Of a stretch of DNA of 6,209 nt, positions 1-6,167 are shown in pieces. Positions within the stretch are counted from its first letter, which is position 1, and each line of letters opens with the position of its first letter. A program made the position numbers and the translations under genes. The notes below the pieces were generated by a model. It was not told where the DNA came from. It ran no database searches and was given only the letters and a program-made list of their open reading frames with translations. Source of the stretch: Bacillota bacterium (GTDB taxonomy: Bacteria; Bacillota; Clostridia; Lachnospirales; Lachnospiraceae); assembly GCA_023414985.1 (NCBI GenBank), contig JAEZLY010000253.1, positions 1 through 6,209 of the forward strand. Direction: 5' to 3'.

Positions 1-366
1 GCAGGAATTGCAGCAATTGTTCTTGCAATCATATTTAAAAAAGGGAAGGAAGAATATTCTCTATACATCAGCATTGCAGCCTGTATTCTGATCCTGTTTC
101 TCGGAATAAGCAAGCTGGAAGTAATTCTGGATGCCGTCGGGCAGCTTCAGGGATATATCGAGGTAAATAAGGGCTACATCGGTATACTGATCAAGATCAT
201 CGGAATAACCTATGTGACGGAAATTGCAGCCTCCCTATGCAGGGATACCGGTTATCAGGCAATCGGTGAGCAGATCGAACTGGTTGGAAAGCTAACAATA
301 CTGGCGATTAGTATGCCAATTATGCTGGCTATCCTGGATACCATCAATAATCTGCTCAGGTCATGA
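1..366 (+). CDS. spoIIIAD: Stage III sporulation protein AD (3' part, start outside window)
   Basis: Reading frame 1 is open from the first base to a TGA at 364-366 and gives 121 residues. The product is very hydrophobic, with membrane segments at about 1-12, 22-37, 58-75 and 97-113 of the visible part. The stretch around IGILIKIIGITYVTEIAASL followed by CRDTGYQAIGEQIELVGK matches the conserved core of SpoIIIAD as I remember it. The Bacillus subtilis protein is about 133 residues, so only around ten N-terminal residues seem to be missing. In known spore formers SpoIIIAD is a small multi-pass protein of the mother-cell membrane and part of the SpoIIIA-SpoIIQ channel complex; its exact mechanical role is not settled. 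It is followed after 13 bp by spoIIIAE, as in the canonical operon. The operon promoter, expected upstream of spoIIIAA and sigma-E dependent in Bacillus, is outside the window. Confidence 0.93.
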   Translation, partial: AGIAAIVLAIIFKKGKEEYSLYISIAACILILFLGISKLEVILDAVGQLQGYIEVNKGYIGILIKIIGITYVTEIAASLCRDTGYQAIGEQIELVGKLTILAISMPIMLAILDTINNLLRS

Positions 367-379
367 AAGAGGGATAGAT

Positions 380-1552
380 ATGTCGGTAATAGACGGAAAG
401 AAAAAATATCATATAAACCATAAAAAGCTTCTGCTATTCCTTTTGCTAATTCTATTGTTTTGTTTGGGGACAACCCATGAAGCAAAAGCCGGTACTTTGG
501 CAGAACCGGAGAAAGCCATTGACTATTCCGAGCTTCAGGATGTGATAGGAGATGTGCTGGGAAAGGGAAATGAATTTGATTTCCAGGGATACATAGAAAA
601 GCTGATGAACGGAGAGGAACCATTTTCTCTATCGGCTATCGCGAAAACATTTCTCGATGCGGTTAAGGGGGAGATTAAAGCGAATATGGGAACCTTCGGC
701 AGTCTGATTACAATTGGTCTGATCGCAGCCCTGTTCACTAATCTGTCCATTGCCTTTCGCAACAGTCAGGTATCGGAGACAGGTTACTATGTGACTTATC
801 TGCTGCTGTTCGGTCTTTTGATCGGCTCGTTCATCACCGCTTCCCGTATCGCGTCCGCTGCTTTAGGCAATGTTCTTGATTTTATGCGGGCACTGGCACC
901 AGCCTATTTCATGTCGGTGGCCTTCACGACCGGATCGGCTACCTCGATGATGTATTATGAAGCCACGCTGATGATGATTACTCTGGTTGATTTTCTTATC
1001 ATTAAAGTCATCATTCCGATGATTAACTTTTATCTGGTGCTGGTACTGGCCAACAATCTGTCGAAGGAGGACATGCTTTCTAAGTTTGCAGACCTTTTTT
1101 CCAGTGCCATAGGCTGGCTGCTTAAGAGTATGCTGGCTGCAGTGATCGGTTTTCATACCATTCAGGGATTGATTGTACCGGTTGCGGATCAATTGAAGCG
1201 ATCAGTTGTAATTAAGGCAACTGAAGCACTTCCCGGTATCGGGGATGCGCTGGGAGGTGTGACGCAGACCGTTCTTGGCACGGGAATCCTTCTAAAAAAT
1301 GCAATCGGAGTCGCCGGTCTCATTGTGATACTTACCATTATAGCGGTACCCTTGCTGAAGCTAATCATGATTACGATTGTCTACAAAGTGGGCAGTGCGA
1401 TTATGCAGCCGATTTCAGATAAACGTTTTATCGAATGCATCAGTGCTTCATCAAAATCTGCAGCAATGCTTCTTCAAAGTGTATTTGTAGGGGCTGTGCT
1501 GTTTCTGATATCGATTACGATAGCCGCAGTCACTACCGGCAGGGTTGGCTGA
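380..1552 (+). CDS. spoIIIAE: Stage III sporulation protein AE
   Basis: A 390-residue protein, close to the roughly 400 residues usual for SpoIIIAE. It opens with a basic stretch, a leucine-rich hydrophobic core (about residues 17-30) and an AKA-G site near residue 37, which together look like a cleavable signal peptide. An amphipathic extracytoplasmic region (38-105) follows. The rest is a multi-pass membrane region with hydrophobic segments at about 107-122, 136-154, 171-185, 197-225, 245-265, 308-335 and 362-384. The family is the large permease-like component of the SpoIIIA channel, in the mother-cell membrane facing the forespore, needed for late forespore gene expression. The ATG at 380 is preceded by AGAGGG at 368-373, six bases away, just after the spoIIIAD stop, which supports this start. 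Whether SpoIIIAE itself conducts a substrate is unknown; assignment rests on length, topology and operon position. Confidence 0.93.
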   Translation: MSVIDGKKKYHINHKKLLLFLLLILLFCLGTTHEAKAGTLAEPEKAIDYSELQDVIGDVLGKGNEFDFQGYIEKLMNGEEPFSLSAIAKTFLDAVKGEIKANMGTFGSLITIGLIAALFTNLSIAFRNSQVSETGYYVTYLLLFGLLIGSFITASRIASAALGNVLDFMRALAPAYFMSVAFTTGSATSMMYYEATLMMITLVDFLIIKVIIPMINFYLVLVLANNLSKEDMLSKFADLFSSAIGWLLKSMLAAVIGFHTIQGLIVPVADQLKRSVVIKATEALPGIGDALGGVTQTVLGTGILLKNAIGVAGLIVILTIIAVPLLKLIMITIVYKVGSAIMQPISDKRFIECISASSKSAAMLLQSVFVGAVLFLISITIAAVTTGRVG

Positions 1553-1572
1553 GTGGCAGCAGGGAGGCACCT

Positions 1573-2193
1573 ATGGAAATGATTTATACCTGGATCAGAA
1601 ATATCGTGATCTATATGATCCTGAATACAGTCATTATGAATTTGGTAGGCGGCAAGAATTATAAGAAATATGTCAGTATCGTGTCCGGTATGATTCTCCT
1701 TCTGATCGTTGTAGCGCCGATCATGGAATTCATGAAGATAGAAGATAAGCTGGACATGTTTTTAGAAAAGAATGATTTTTCAATAGAAACCTCGGAATTT
1801 AAGCAGGATGTGAACAGAATGGACGAGGCAGGAAAGGAAACTATCTTTACGGAATATAAGGAGAAAATCAGACAGCAGGTGGTGAAGCTGTTGACAGAGG
1901 AAGAGCTTAAGCTGACCGGCTTTGATTTGACCTTTGATCAGGATACGGCAAGCCCCGAATTCGGCAGTATTCTAAGTATGGATATTACGGCAACTACAGA
2001 AAACAGCAATCAGAAAGAGGAAAAAAGGCGTCTTTCGATTGATAAGATAGAGATCAAAAAGATCAACCCGCATGATGCTGCAGAGGATACCGAAAAGCCC
2101 CCGTCACCACTGGAAATCACGATGAAAAAAAGACTCTCGGACTTCTATAATATCGAACAAGGTAATATAAATATTAATATACAGGGAGGGTAA
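1573..2193 (+). CDS. spoIIIAF: Stage III sporulation protein AF
   Basis: I place the start at the ATG at 1573, which has a strong AGGGAGG site at 1561-1567. The frame stays open 46 codons upstream to 1435, but that part overlaps spoIIIAE and has no ribosome site. From 1573 the protein is 206 residues, the same length I recall for Bacillus subtilis SpoIIIAF. Two membrane helices (about residues 5-24 and 33-52) flank a short polar turn, NLVGGKNYKKYV, which is a typical SpoIIIAF feature. A soluble region follows: a charged helix (about 85-115) and alternating strands to the C-terminus (115-140, 153-165, 196-204), consistent with the ring-building-motif fold predicted for this family. The family belongs to the mother-cell side of the SpoIIIA-SpoIIQ complex. 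It starts 20 bp after spoIIIAE and ends one base before the spoIIIAG start, so translation of AF and AG is probably coupled. The spoIIIAG ribosome site lies inside the last codons of this gene. Confidence 0.93.
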   Translation: MEMIYTWIRNIVIYMILNTVIMNLVGGKNYKKYVSIVSGMILLLIVVAPIMEFMKIEDKLDMFLEKNDFSIETSEFKQDVNRMDEAGKETIFTEYKEKIRQQVVKLLTEEELKLTGFDLTFDQDTASPEFGSILSMDITATTENSNQKEEKRRLSIDKIEIKKINPHDAAEDTEKPPSPLEITMKKRLSDFYNIEQGNININIQGG

Positions 2194-2194
2194 T

Positions 2195-2815
2195 ATGGAG
2201 AAAGAGGAAAAGAAGCCCCTAAAGAAAATATCCCTGAAAACCATCGGTCTGCCAAGACTGATCCTGATTTTTGCCGCAGGCATACTGATCGTACTGTTAT
2301 CTTTTCCAAGCTTTGGCGGTTCAACAAAACCCAAGGAGAATAAACAAAAGGACAATATTACTGCAAACTTGGAAAATGGTACGAATACGACAAGCTATGA
2401 TGAGAATACCTATATATCAGAAATGGAAAATAAGCTTGAGAATGTCCTGAAAAAAGTATCCGGTGTCGGAGCAGTAAAGGTAGCGATCACTTTGAAGGGC
2501 TCCAAGCAGCGTATTCCATTAAAGGACAGCACAACAGAACAGGAGAGCTTAAATGAAGTTGACGGGGAGGGCGGAAGCAGAACAGACATGAAAGTAAAAA
2601 AGGATGAGGAAACGATCCTCGTTGACGGCGAGGATGGTAAATCCGAACCATACATATTACAGGAGAAGGAACCGGAGATCGAAGGAGTTTTAGTGATTGC
2701 GGAAGGCGGGGATGACGCCGAACTGCAAATGGAAATTATGGAAGCCGTAGAGGTATTATTTAATGTACCTGCGCATAAGGTTAAAGTAATGAAGATGAGC
2801 AATGGGATCAAATGA
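2195..2815 (+). CDS. spoIIIAG: Stage III sporulation protein AG
   Basis: A 206-residue protein with a lysine-rich cytoplasmic N-terminus (1-19), one membrane helix (about 20-39), a polar linker (40-70) and a C-terminal ring-building domain. The domain begins with a helix and strand (YISEMENKLENVLKKVSG then VGAVKVAITLKG, residues 73-102). It is interrupted by a polar insertion (about 103-158) and resumes with PEIEGVLVIAEGG (160-172), the most recognisable SpoIIIAG signature, then a final helix and strand (176-201). In Bacillus subtilis the same layout forms a large oligomeric ring in the intermembrane space, and the insertion forms the so-called beta-triangle. By homology this protein should be the main ring of the channel. 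It is slightly shorter than the roughly 229 residues of the Bacillus protein. The ATG at 2195 has GGGAGGG at 2184-2190 four bases upstream, overlapping the end of spoIIIAF. Confidence 0.94.
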   Translation: MEKEEKKPLKKISLKTIGLPRLILIFAAGILIVLLSFPSFGGSTKPKENKQKDNITANLENGTNTTSYDENTYISEMENKLENVLKKVSGVGAVKVAITLKGSKQRIPLKDSTTEQESLNEVDGEGGSRTDMKVKKDEETILVDGEDGKSEPYILQEKEPEIEGVLVIAEGGDDAELQMEIMEAVEVLFNVPAHKVKVMKMSNGIK

Positions 2816-2828
2816 TCAGGAGGTTGTC

Positions 2829-3677
2829 ATGAAAAATATATTTAAAAAGAATCACATCATAATTACCGCGTTGGCAATTATGATTGTAATCGCCGGGTAT
2901 TTGAGTTTTACCAACAGAGATGTGGCTGACAAATCTGACAAAGAAGCAATGGAAGCCGGCGATTATGAGGAATTTACACAGGTTCAGGACTCCGATGCAA
3001 TGGCAGAGTCCGAGGACGGTAAAGAAGTAGCCGATGACGGTACAATGGATATCGAAGAAGCATCAGAGGCTTCCGATATTCTGAAATCCGATGCAGCGGA
3101 TCAGGAAGATGCAGAAGCTTCCGATGATAAAGAGAGTGCTGCAGTGGAAGAAAACAGTGAAGAGAATGCAGATAGTGCACAGAAAGAGGATACAGAAGAA
3201 CTGAGTGATATTTCTGATGAAGATGTTCTGGCAAACGCACAGGATGTCACCGACAACGGCGAATTGAATCTGGAAGAAGGCGTACCCGGTGAAGCAGTAC
3301 TTGCGAAAGCGACCATCGACTCCAGTTATTTCGTTTCTAACAGAGTAAAACGTGAGCAGGTTAGATCCAAGAGCAAGGAGCTTTATATGGAGCTCATTCA
3401 GAGCCCGGATATTACCAATGAGCAAAAACAGAAAGCAATCGATGGTATGCTGGAGCTTACGGATATTATTGATAAGGAAAATGCAACAGAGATGATGCTT
3501 GAGGCAAAGGGCTTCGACGATGCAGTTGTTTTCATCAGTGACGGAAAAGCAGAGGTGGTTGTCAATGCTTCCTCTCTGACAGACCAACAGCTTGCGATCA
3601 TTGAGAGCGTAGTGAAGGAGAAGACCGGTATCGAGGTAAAGAATATCGGTATTAATCCGGTAGTCGTTGAAGAATAA
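2829..3677 (+). CDS. spoIIIAH: Stage III sporulation protein AH with a long acidic linker
   Basis: I choose the ATG at 2829 because AGGAGG at 2818-2823 sits five bases before it. An in-frame ATG at 2802 lies inside spoIIIAG and lacks such a site. The protein is 282 residues: a basic N-terminus, one membrane helix (about 9-27), a very acidic low-complexity linker (about 31-160), and a C-terminal ring-building domain (about 163-280). That domain starts near SSYFVSNRVKREQVRSKSKE and contains GFDDAVVFISDGKAEVVV (228-245) and a final helix-strand ending INPVVVEE, all characteristic of SpoIIIAH. In known spore formers it is anchored in the mother-cell membrane and binds SpoIIQ from the forespore across the intermembrane space. 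The Bacillus subtilis protein is about 218 residues; the excess here is the linker, which I count at 48 Asp or Glu against 7 Lys over residues 31-160. It is the last gene of the operon, 13 bp after spoIIIAG. Confidence 0.93.
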   Translation: MKNIFKKNHIIITALAIMIVIAGYLSFTNRDVADKSDKEAMEAGDYEEFTQVQDSDAMAESEDGKEVADDGTMDIEEASEASDILKSDAADQEDAEASDDKESAAVEENSEENADSAQKEDTEELSDISDEDVLANAQDVTDNGELNLEEGVPGEAVLAKATIDSSYFVSNRVKREQVRSKSKELYMELIQSPDITNEQKQKAIDGMLELTDIIDKENATEMMLEAKGFDDAVVFISDGKAEVVVNASSLTDQQLAIIESVVKEKTGIEVKNIGINPVVVEE

Positions 3678-3688
3678 TATAATTATAA

Positions 3689-3717
3689 TTGCAAATGTAG
3701 AGAAGTTTGGGTATAAT
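3689..3717 (+). promoter_or_regulatory. Sigma-A-type promoter for asp23-nusB-xseA
   Basis: TTGCAA at 3689-3694 and a perfect TATAAT at 3712-3717 are separated by exactly 17 bp, close to the vegetative sigma-A consensus. A second TATAAT (3722-3727) lies 10 bp downstream without its own -35 box. Transcription would begin near 3724, leaving a leader of about 145 nt before the TTG start at 3870. The site lies just 12 bp after the spoIIIAH stop and separates the sporulation genes from the housekeeping genes. This is a sequence match only; no transcript data were available. Confidence 0.72.
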
Positions 3718-3732
3718 ACTATATAATGTAAG

Positions 3733-3760
3733 CAGTGTGAAGAGAAAACAGTTTGCACTG
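3733..3760 (+). other. Small hairpin at the 5' end of the asp23 leader RNA
   Basis: Bases 3733-3741 can pair with 3752-3760 (nine pairs, two of them G-U), leaving a 10-base purine-rich loop. It would sit about ten bases from the predicted transcript start. A 5' stem could protect the mRNA from decay, but that is inference. No U-tract follows, so it is not a terminator. The rest of the leader (3761-3855) shows no match to a riboswitch that I recognise. Confidence 0.35.
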
Positions 3761-3855
3761 ATAGAACCTGTAATGGACACCGGAATGATGAATAAATACG
3801 GTTCATTCTGCAAGCTCATTATGAAATAGTATATACCAGATAAGGATAGGAACAT

Positions 3856-3872
3856 AGGAGGTAATTACTTTG
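3856..3872 (+). promoter_or_regulatory. Ribosome binding site and TTG start of the Asp23-family gene
   Basis: AGGAGG at 3856-3861 lies eight bases before the TTG at 3870-3872. No in-frame ATG or GTG is placed to begin a complete domain: the first residues after TTG read NKEPEIRNTYKI, and the conserved Asp23 start comes soon after. The perfect ribosome site therefore decides in favour of a TTG start. Confidence 0.8.
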
Positions 3873-4259
3873 AATAAGGAACCGGAGATCAGGAACACAT
3901 ATAAAATACATGAGGACGGTAAAGTCGGTGAAGTTCAGATTGCTGATGAGGTAGTTGCTACCATCGCCGGTCTGGCTGCTACTGAAGTGAAAGGAGTATC
4001 TGCTACCTCCGGGAATGCTGCCAATGAGATTTCCGGCAAGTTGGGTGCTAAGAAAAACTTATCCAAAGGGGTTAAGGTGCTGGTTAGCCCGGATGCAGTA
4101 TCCGTGGATATGGCTCTTACCTTGGATTATGGATATGGCATTCCTGAAACTGCAAAACAGGTACAAGAAAAGGTGAAGTTGGCGATAGAGAATATGACCG
4201 GTCTACAGGTCAAAGAGGTTAACATCCGGATTGCCGGTGTTAATATCGTAAAAGAGTAA
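3870..4259 (+). CDS. Asp23/Gls24 family protein (YqhY-like)
   Basis: A 129-residue soluble protein with no signal peptide or membrane segment, starting at a TTG. The family pattern is clear: GEVQIADEVVATIAGLAATEVKGV (residues 20-43) at the N-terminus, a central strand KGVKVLVSPDAVSVDMALTLDYG (66-88), then IPETAKQVQEKVKLAIENMTG (91-111) and a final strand VKEVNIRIAGVNIV (114-127). In Gram-positive bacteria these proteins are linked to envelope or alkaline stress (Asp23, Gls24). The YqhY type in Bacillus is tied genetically to acetyl-CoA carboxylase activity; the biochemical function is not established. In Bacillus yqhY lies beside accB-accC and nusB. Here the acc genes are absent from this position and the gene follows spoIIIAH directly, while the nusB link is kept. 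It is probably expressed from the vegetative promoter at 3689-3717, and partly uncoupled from nusB by the hairpin that follows. The YqhY assignment within the family is my inference from context. Confidence 0.9.
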   Translation: MNKEPEIRNTYKIHEDGKVGEVQIADEVVATIAGLAATEVKGVSATSGNAANEISGKLGAKKNLSKGVKVLVSPDAVSVDMALTLDYGYGIPETAKQVQEKVKLAIENMTGLQVKEVNIRIAGVNIVKE

Positions 4260-4268
4260 GCGATTCCC

Positions 4269-4300
4269 AAACAACCCTTAGAACTACCTAAGGGTTGTTT
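4269..4300 (+). terminator. Intrinsic terminator or attenuator between asp23 and nusB
   Basis: Bases 4269-4281 (AAACAACCCTTAG) pair perfectly with 4288-4300 (CTAAGGGTTGTTT), a 13-bp stem around a six-base loop, starting ten bases after the asp23 stop. The 3' arm ends in TTGTTT followed by ATT, a short interrupted U-run, so termination is likely incomplete. I see no convincing promoter between it and nusB (4301-4334). Some read-through is therefore expected to supply nusB and xseA, making asp23 the most highly transcribed gene of the unit. Confidence 0.75.
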
Positions 4301-4334
4301 ATTCGTGTGTGAAAGAGTTAGGAGGAACCGTCCT

Positions 4335-4730
4335 ATGACGAGAAGAGAAATCAGAGAACATGTTTTCCTCATGCTGTTCCGTAAGGATTTTCATGAGGCA
4401 GAGGAATTAAAGGAACAGATAGAGCTTTATATCGGTGAGTTGGAGAAGCCTACCATGGAGGAGTATGCTTATCTGACCTCACGTCTGGACGCGGTAGTAG
4501 AGAAGCTGCCTGAGATCGATACCATACTGACGGAGACCTCCAGCGGATGGAAGCTGAACCGTATGGGAAAGGTGGATTTAACCATTTTAAGACTTGCAGT
4601 ATTCGAGCTGCGTTTTGATGAGGACATCCCTGCAAAGGTTGCCATCAACGAAGCAGTCGAACTTGCCAAGAAATTCGGTGGAGACGAATCTCCGAGCTTC
4701 GTGAATGGAGTGCTTGCAAAGCTGGCGTAA
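4335..4730 (+). CDS. nusB: Transcription antitermination factor NusB
   Basis: A 131-residue all-helical protein, about the usual NusB length. The N-terminus MTRREIREHVFLMLF matches the family start (a basic residue cluster before the first helix, normally involved in boxA RNA binding). The C-terminal half carries the strongest signatures: GWKLNRMGKVDLTILRLAVFEL (residues 71-92), IPAKVAINEAVELAKKF (98-114) and ESPSFVNGVLAKLA at the end. NusB binds ribosomal protein S10 (NusE) and boxA RNA to form the antitermination complex on rRNA operons in the cytoplasm. I choose the ATG at 4335, with AGGAGG at 4320-4325 nine bases upstream. A GTG at 4305 would add ten residues with no ribosome site and would begin right beside the preceding hairpin. 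The gene ends with tandem TAA stops. It lies between an Asp23-family gene and xseA, a common Firmicutes arrangement. Confidence 0.95.
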   Translation: MTRREIREHVFLMLFRKDFHEAEELKEQIELYIGELEKPTMEEYAYLTSRLDAVVEKLPEIDTILTETSSGWKLNRMGKVDLTILRLAVFELRFDEDIPAKVAINEAVELAKKFGGDESPSFVNGVLAKLA

Positions 4731-4752
4731 TAAATCAGATTTGGTTTACGAA

Positions 4753-4844
4753 ATGTTTTGAGTATATGTAATGTATTTCGCTTGCCTTACCCTTCCCGTC
4801 GGTCGGCCGGTCTGCGTGAAATACATTACACATACTCAAAACAT
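4753..4844 (+). repeat. Long near-perfect inverted repeat between nusB and xseA
   Basis: Arms 4753-4781 and 4816-4844 pair over 29 positions: 27 Watson-Crick pairs, one G-U (4780/4817) and one A-C mismatch (4766/4831). The arms are AT-rich, while the 34-base loop (4782-4815) contains a GC-rich core with CGGTCGGCCGGTC. A further six bases could pair outside (4731-4736 with 4845-4850), but only across a 16-base bulge. There is no U-run after the 3' arm, so a classic intrinsic terminator is unlikely. It fills most of the 170-bp nusB-xseA gap. Candidates are a dispersed palindromic repeat or MITE-like element, or an RNase III-type processing site in the nusB-xseA mRNA. I cannot tell from one copy. 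Confidence 0.85.
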
Positions 4845-4900
4845 GATTTAGACTGAGAAATAAATTAATTCCGGCTTTTTAAGCTTACCACGGAGGGTTT

Positions 4901-6112
4901 ATGGGACAGGCTTATACCGTAACTGAGATTAATCAGTATATAAAGAATATGTTTATGAGAGATCGGATCCTGAGCCAGATCTATGTAAAGGGTGAGGTCT
5001 CTAATTGCAAATATCATACCTCTGGGCATATTTATTTTACATTAAAGGATGCTCAGGGGCAGTTGGCTTGTGTCATGTTTGCAGGTCAGCGGAGAGGTCT
5101 GACCTTCCGGCTGGAGGAGGGACAAAGCGTCATAGCACTCGGTAGTATCAATGTGTATGAACGGGATGGCAAATACCAGCTGTATGCGAACGAGATTCTG
5201 CTGGATGGTCAGGGATTGTTGTACGAGAGATATGAGAAGCTGAAGAAGAGCCTGGAGGAGGAAGGGCTTTTTGACAGAGAGCATAAGAAACCGATTCCCG
5301 GCTACCCGAAGAGGGTCGGTATCGTCACTGCTTCCACAGGAGCAGCGATACAGGATATCATCAATATTTCGAAGAGAAGAAATCCTTATGTTCAATTAAT
5401 CCTTTATCCGGCCCAGGTACAGGGACAGGGAGCTGCGGAAAGTGTAGTGAGAGGTATTCAAGCCTTGGACCTTATGGGAGTGGATACGATTATCGTCGGA
5501 AGAGGCGGTGGCTCCATCGAGGATTTATGGGCATTTAATGAGGAGATTGTCGCCAGGGCAATCTATGAGTGCAATACACCAATTATATCTGCAGTAGGAC
5601 ATGAGACCGATGTAACGATTGCTGATTTTGTTTCGGATCTGCGTGCACCTACCCCGTCTGCGGCAGCAGAGCTTGCAGTCAATGATTATATGGCATTTAC
5701 AGCCAAGCTTACAGATTATCAGAGAAAGCTTGTCCGAGAAATGGAACAGAGGCTGAACAATTATCGGAATCGGATACAGCAGCTGAAGCTTCGCCTATTC
5801 TATGCTAGTCCGGCATATCAGATGAAACAAAAAAGGCAGAATCTGATGGACATAGAGCAAAAGCTTACTTCTACCATGAACCGGATACTTAAGGATCGGA
5901 GACATAAGCTGGAGGTCTACATAGCAAGACTGGAGGGATTGTCTCCTTTGTCAAAGCTGAATAAGGGATATGCACTCATTACCGGTGAGGATCATAAACC
6001 GATACAAAGTGTCAAAAAAATAAAGAAAGAAGATACCTTGATCTTATCCCTACTGGATGGAGACGTTAAAGCCCGGGTAGAAGAAATCTGTGAGCTGCAG
6101 CGTGGCTGCTAG
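4901..6112 (+). CDS. xseA: Exodeoxyribonuclease VII large subunit
   Basis: A 403-residue protein, in the normal range for clostridial XseA. Residues 1-102 form the N-terminal OB-fold (begins with YTVTEINQYIKNMF; includes VKGEVSNCKYHTSGHIYFTL), which binds single-stranded DNA. The linker with LYERYEKLKKSLEEEGLFD leads to the catalytic region: KRVGIVTASTGAAIQDII (137-154), VGRGGGSIEDLWAFNEE (199-215) and VGHETDVTIADFVSDLRAPTPSAAAE (232-257). Asp152, Arg201, His234 and Asp237 fall where the residues I recall as essential in Escherichia coli XseA lie, so the enzyme looks active. Residues about 265-345 are a long charged helix expected to form the coiled coil that docks the small subunits, and SPLSKLNKGYALI (348-360) is the conserved C-terminal element. 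With XseB it degrades single-stranded DNA into oligonucleotides. The ATG at 4901 has GGAGGG at 4892-4897, three bases away. xseB follows after 55 bp. Confidence 0.96.
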   Translation: MGQAYTVTEINQYIKNMFMRDRILSQIYVKGEVSNCKYHTSGHIYFTLKDAQGQLACVMFAGQRRGLTFRLEEGQSVIALGSINVYERDGKYQLYANEILLDGQGLLYERYEKLKKSLEEEGLFDREHKKPIPGYPKRVGIVTASTGAAIQDIINISKRRNPYVQLILYPAQVQGQGAAESVVRGIQALDLMGVDTIIVGRGGGSIEDLWAFNEEIVARAIYECNTPIISAVGHETDVTIADFVSDLRAPTPSAAAELAVNDYMAFTAKLTDYQRKLVREMEQRLNNYRNRIQQLKLRLFYASPAYQMKQKRQNLMDIEQKLTSTMNRILKDRRHKLEVYIARLEGLSPLSKLNKGYALITGEDHKPIQSVKKIKKEDTLILSLLDGDVKARVEEICELQRGC

Positions 6113-6167
6113 AATCAAGAGAATGGTTAATATGTCATTTCGGGGCCAATAATTATAGGAAGGCAGA

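Noticed and set aside
1435..1572. Upstream in-frame extension of spoIIIAF by 46 codons from an ATG at 1435
   Set aside because: It lies entirely over the end of spoIIIAE and the short gap, has no ribosome site and encodes a non-family-like sequence. The ATG at 1573 has a strong AGGGAGG and yields the normal family length.
2649..2657. CATACATAT resembling a sigma-E -10 element inside spoIIIAG
   Set aside because: No acceptable -35 element lies at the right distance upstream, so I do not call an internal sporulation promoter.
2802..2828. Upstream ATG for spoIIIAH at 2802, overlapping spoIIIAG
   Set aside because: The nine extra residues are not family-like, and the AGGAGG at 2818-2823 is placed for the ATG at 2829.
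3063..3806. A 247-codon ORF on the minus strand opposite spoIIIAH
   Set aside because: It runs antisense to a clearly identified gene, has no ribosome site or recognisable domain, and its openness follows from the biased codons of the acidic linker on the + strand. Other minus-strand ORFs in the window are likewise shadows.
3773..3829. An 18-codon ORF in the asp23 leader (ATG 3773, TAG 3827-3829), possible leader peptide
   Set aside because: There is no Shine-Dalgarno-like site before the ATG, no run of a single amino acid, and no attenuator-type hairpin follows. A chance ORF of this length is expected.
4305..4334. GTG start for nusB at 4305
   Set aside because: No ribosome site precedes it and it directly abuts the terminator-like hairpin. 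The ATG at 4335 has AGGAGG and gives the conserved NusB N-terminus.
4745..4774. Possible promoter (TTTACG ... TAATGT) in front of xseA
   Set aside because: Both boxes match the consensus poorly and they fall inside the long inverted repeat; the match is no better than expected in AT-rich DNA.
4732..4849. GATTT copies on both sides of the palindrome (4738-4742 and 4845-4849) as a target-site duplication
   Set aside because: The left copy is ten bases away from the arm while the right copy touches it, so they do not flank the repeat symmetrically as an insertion duplication should.
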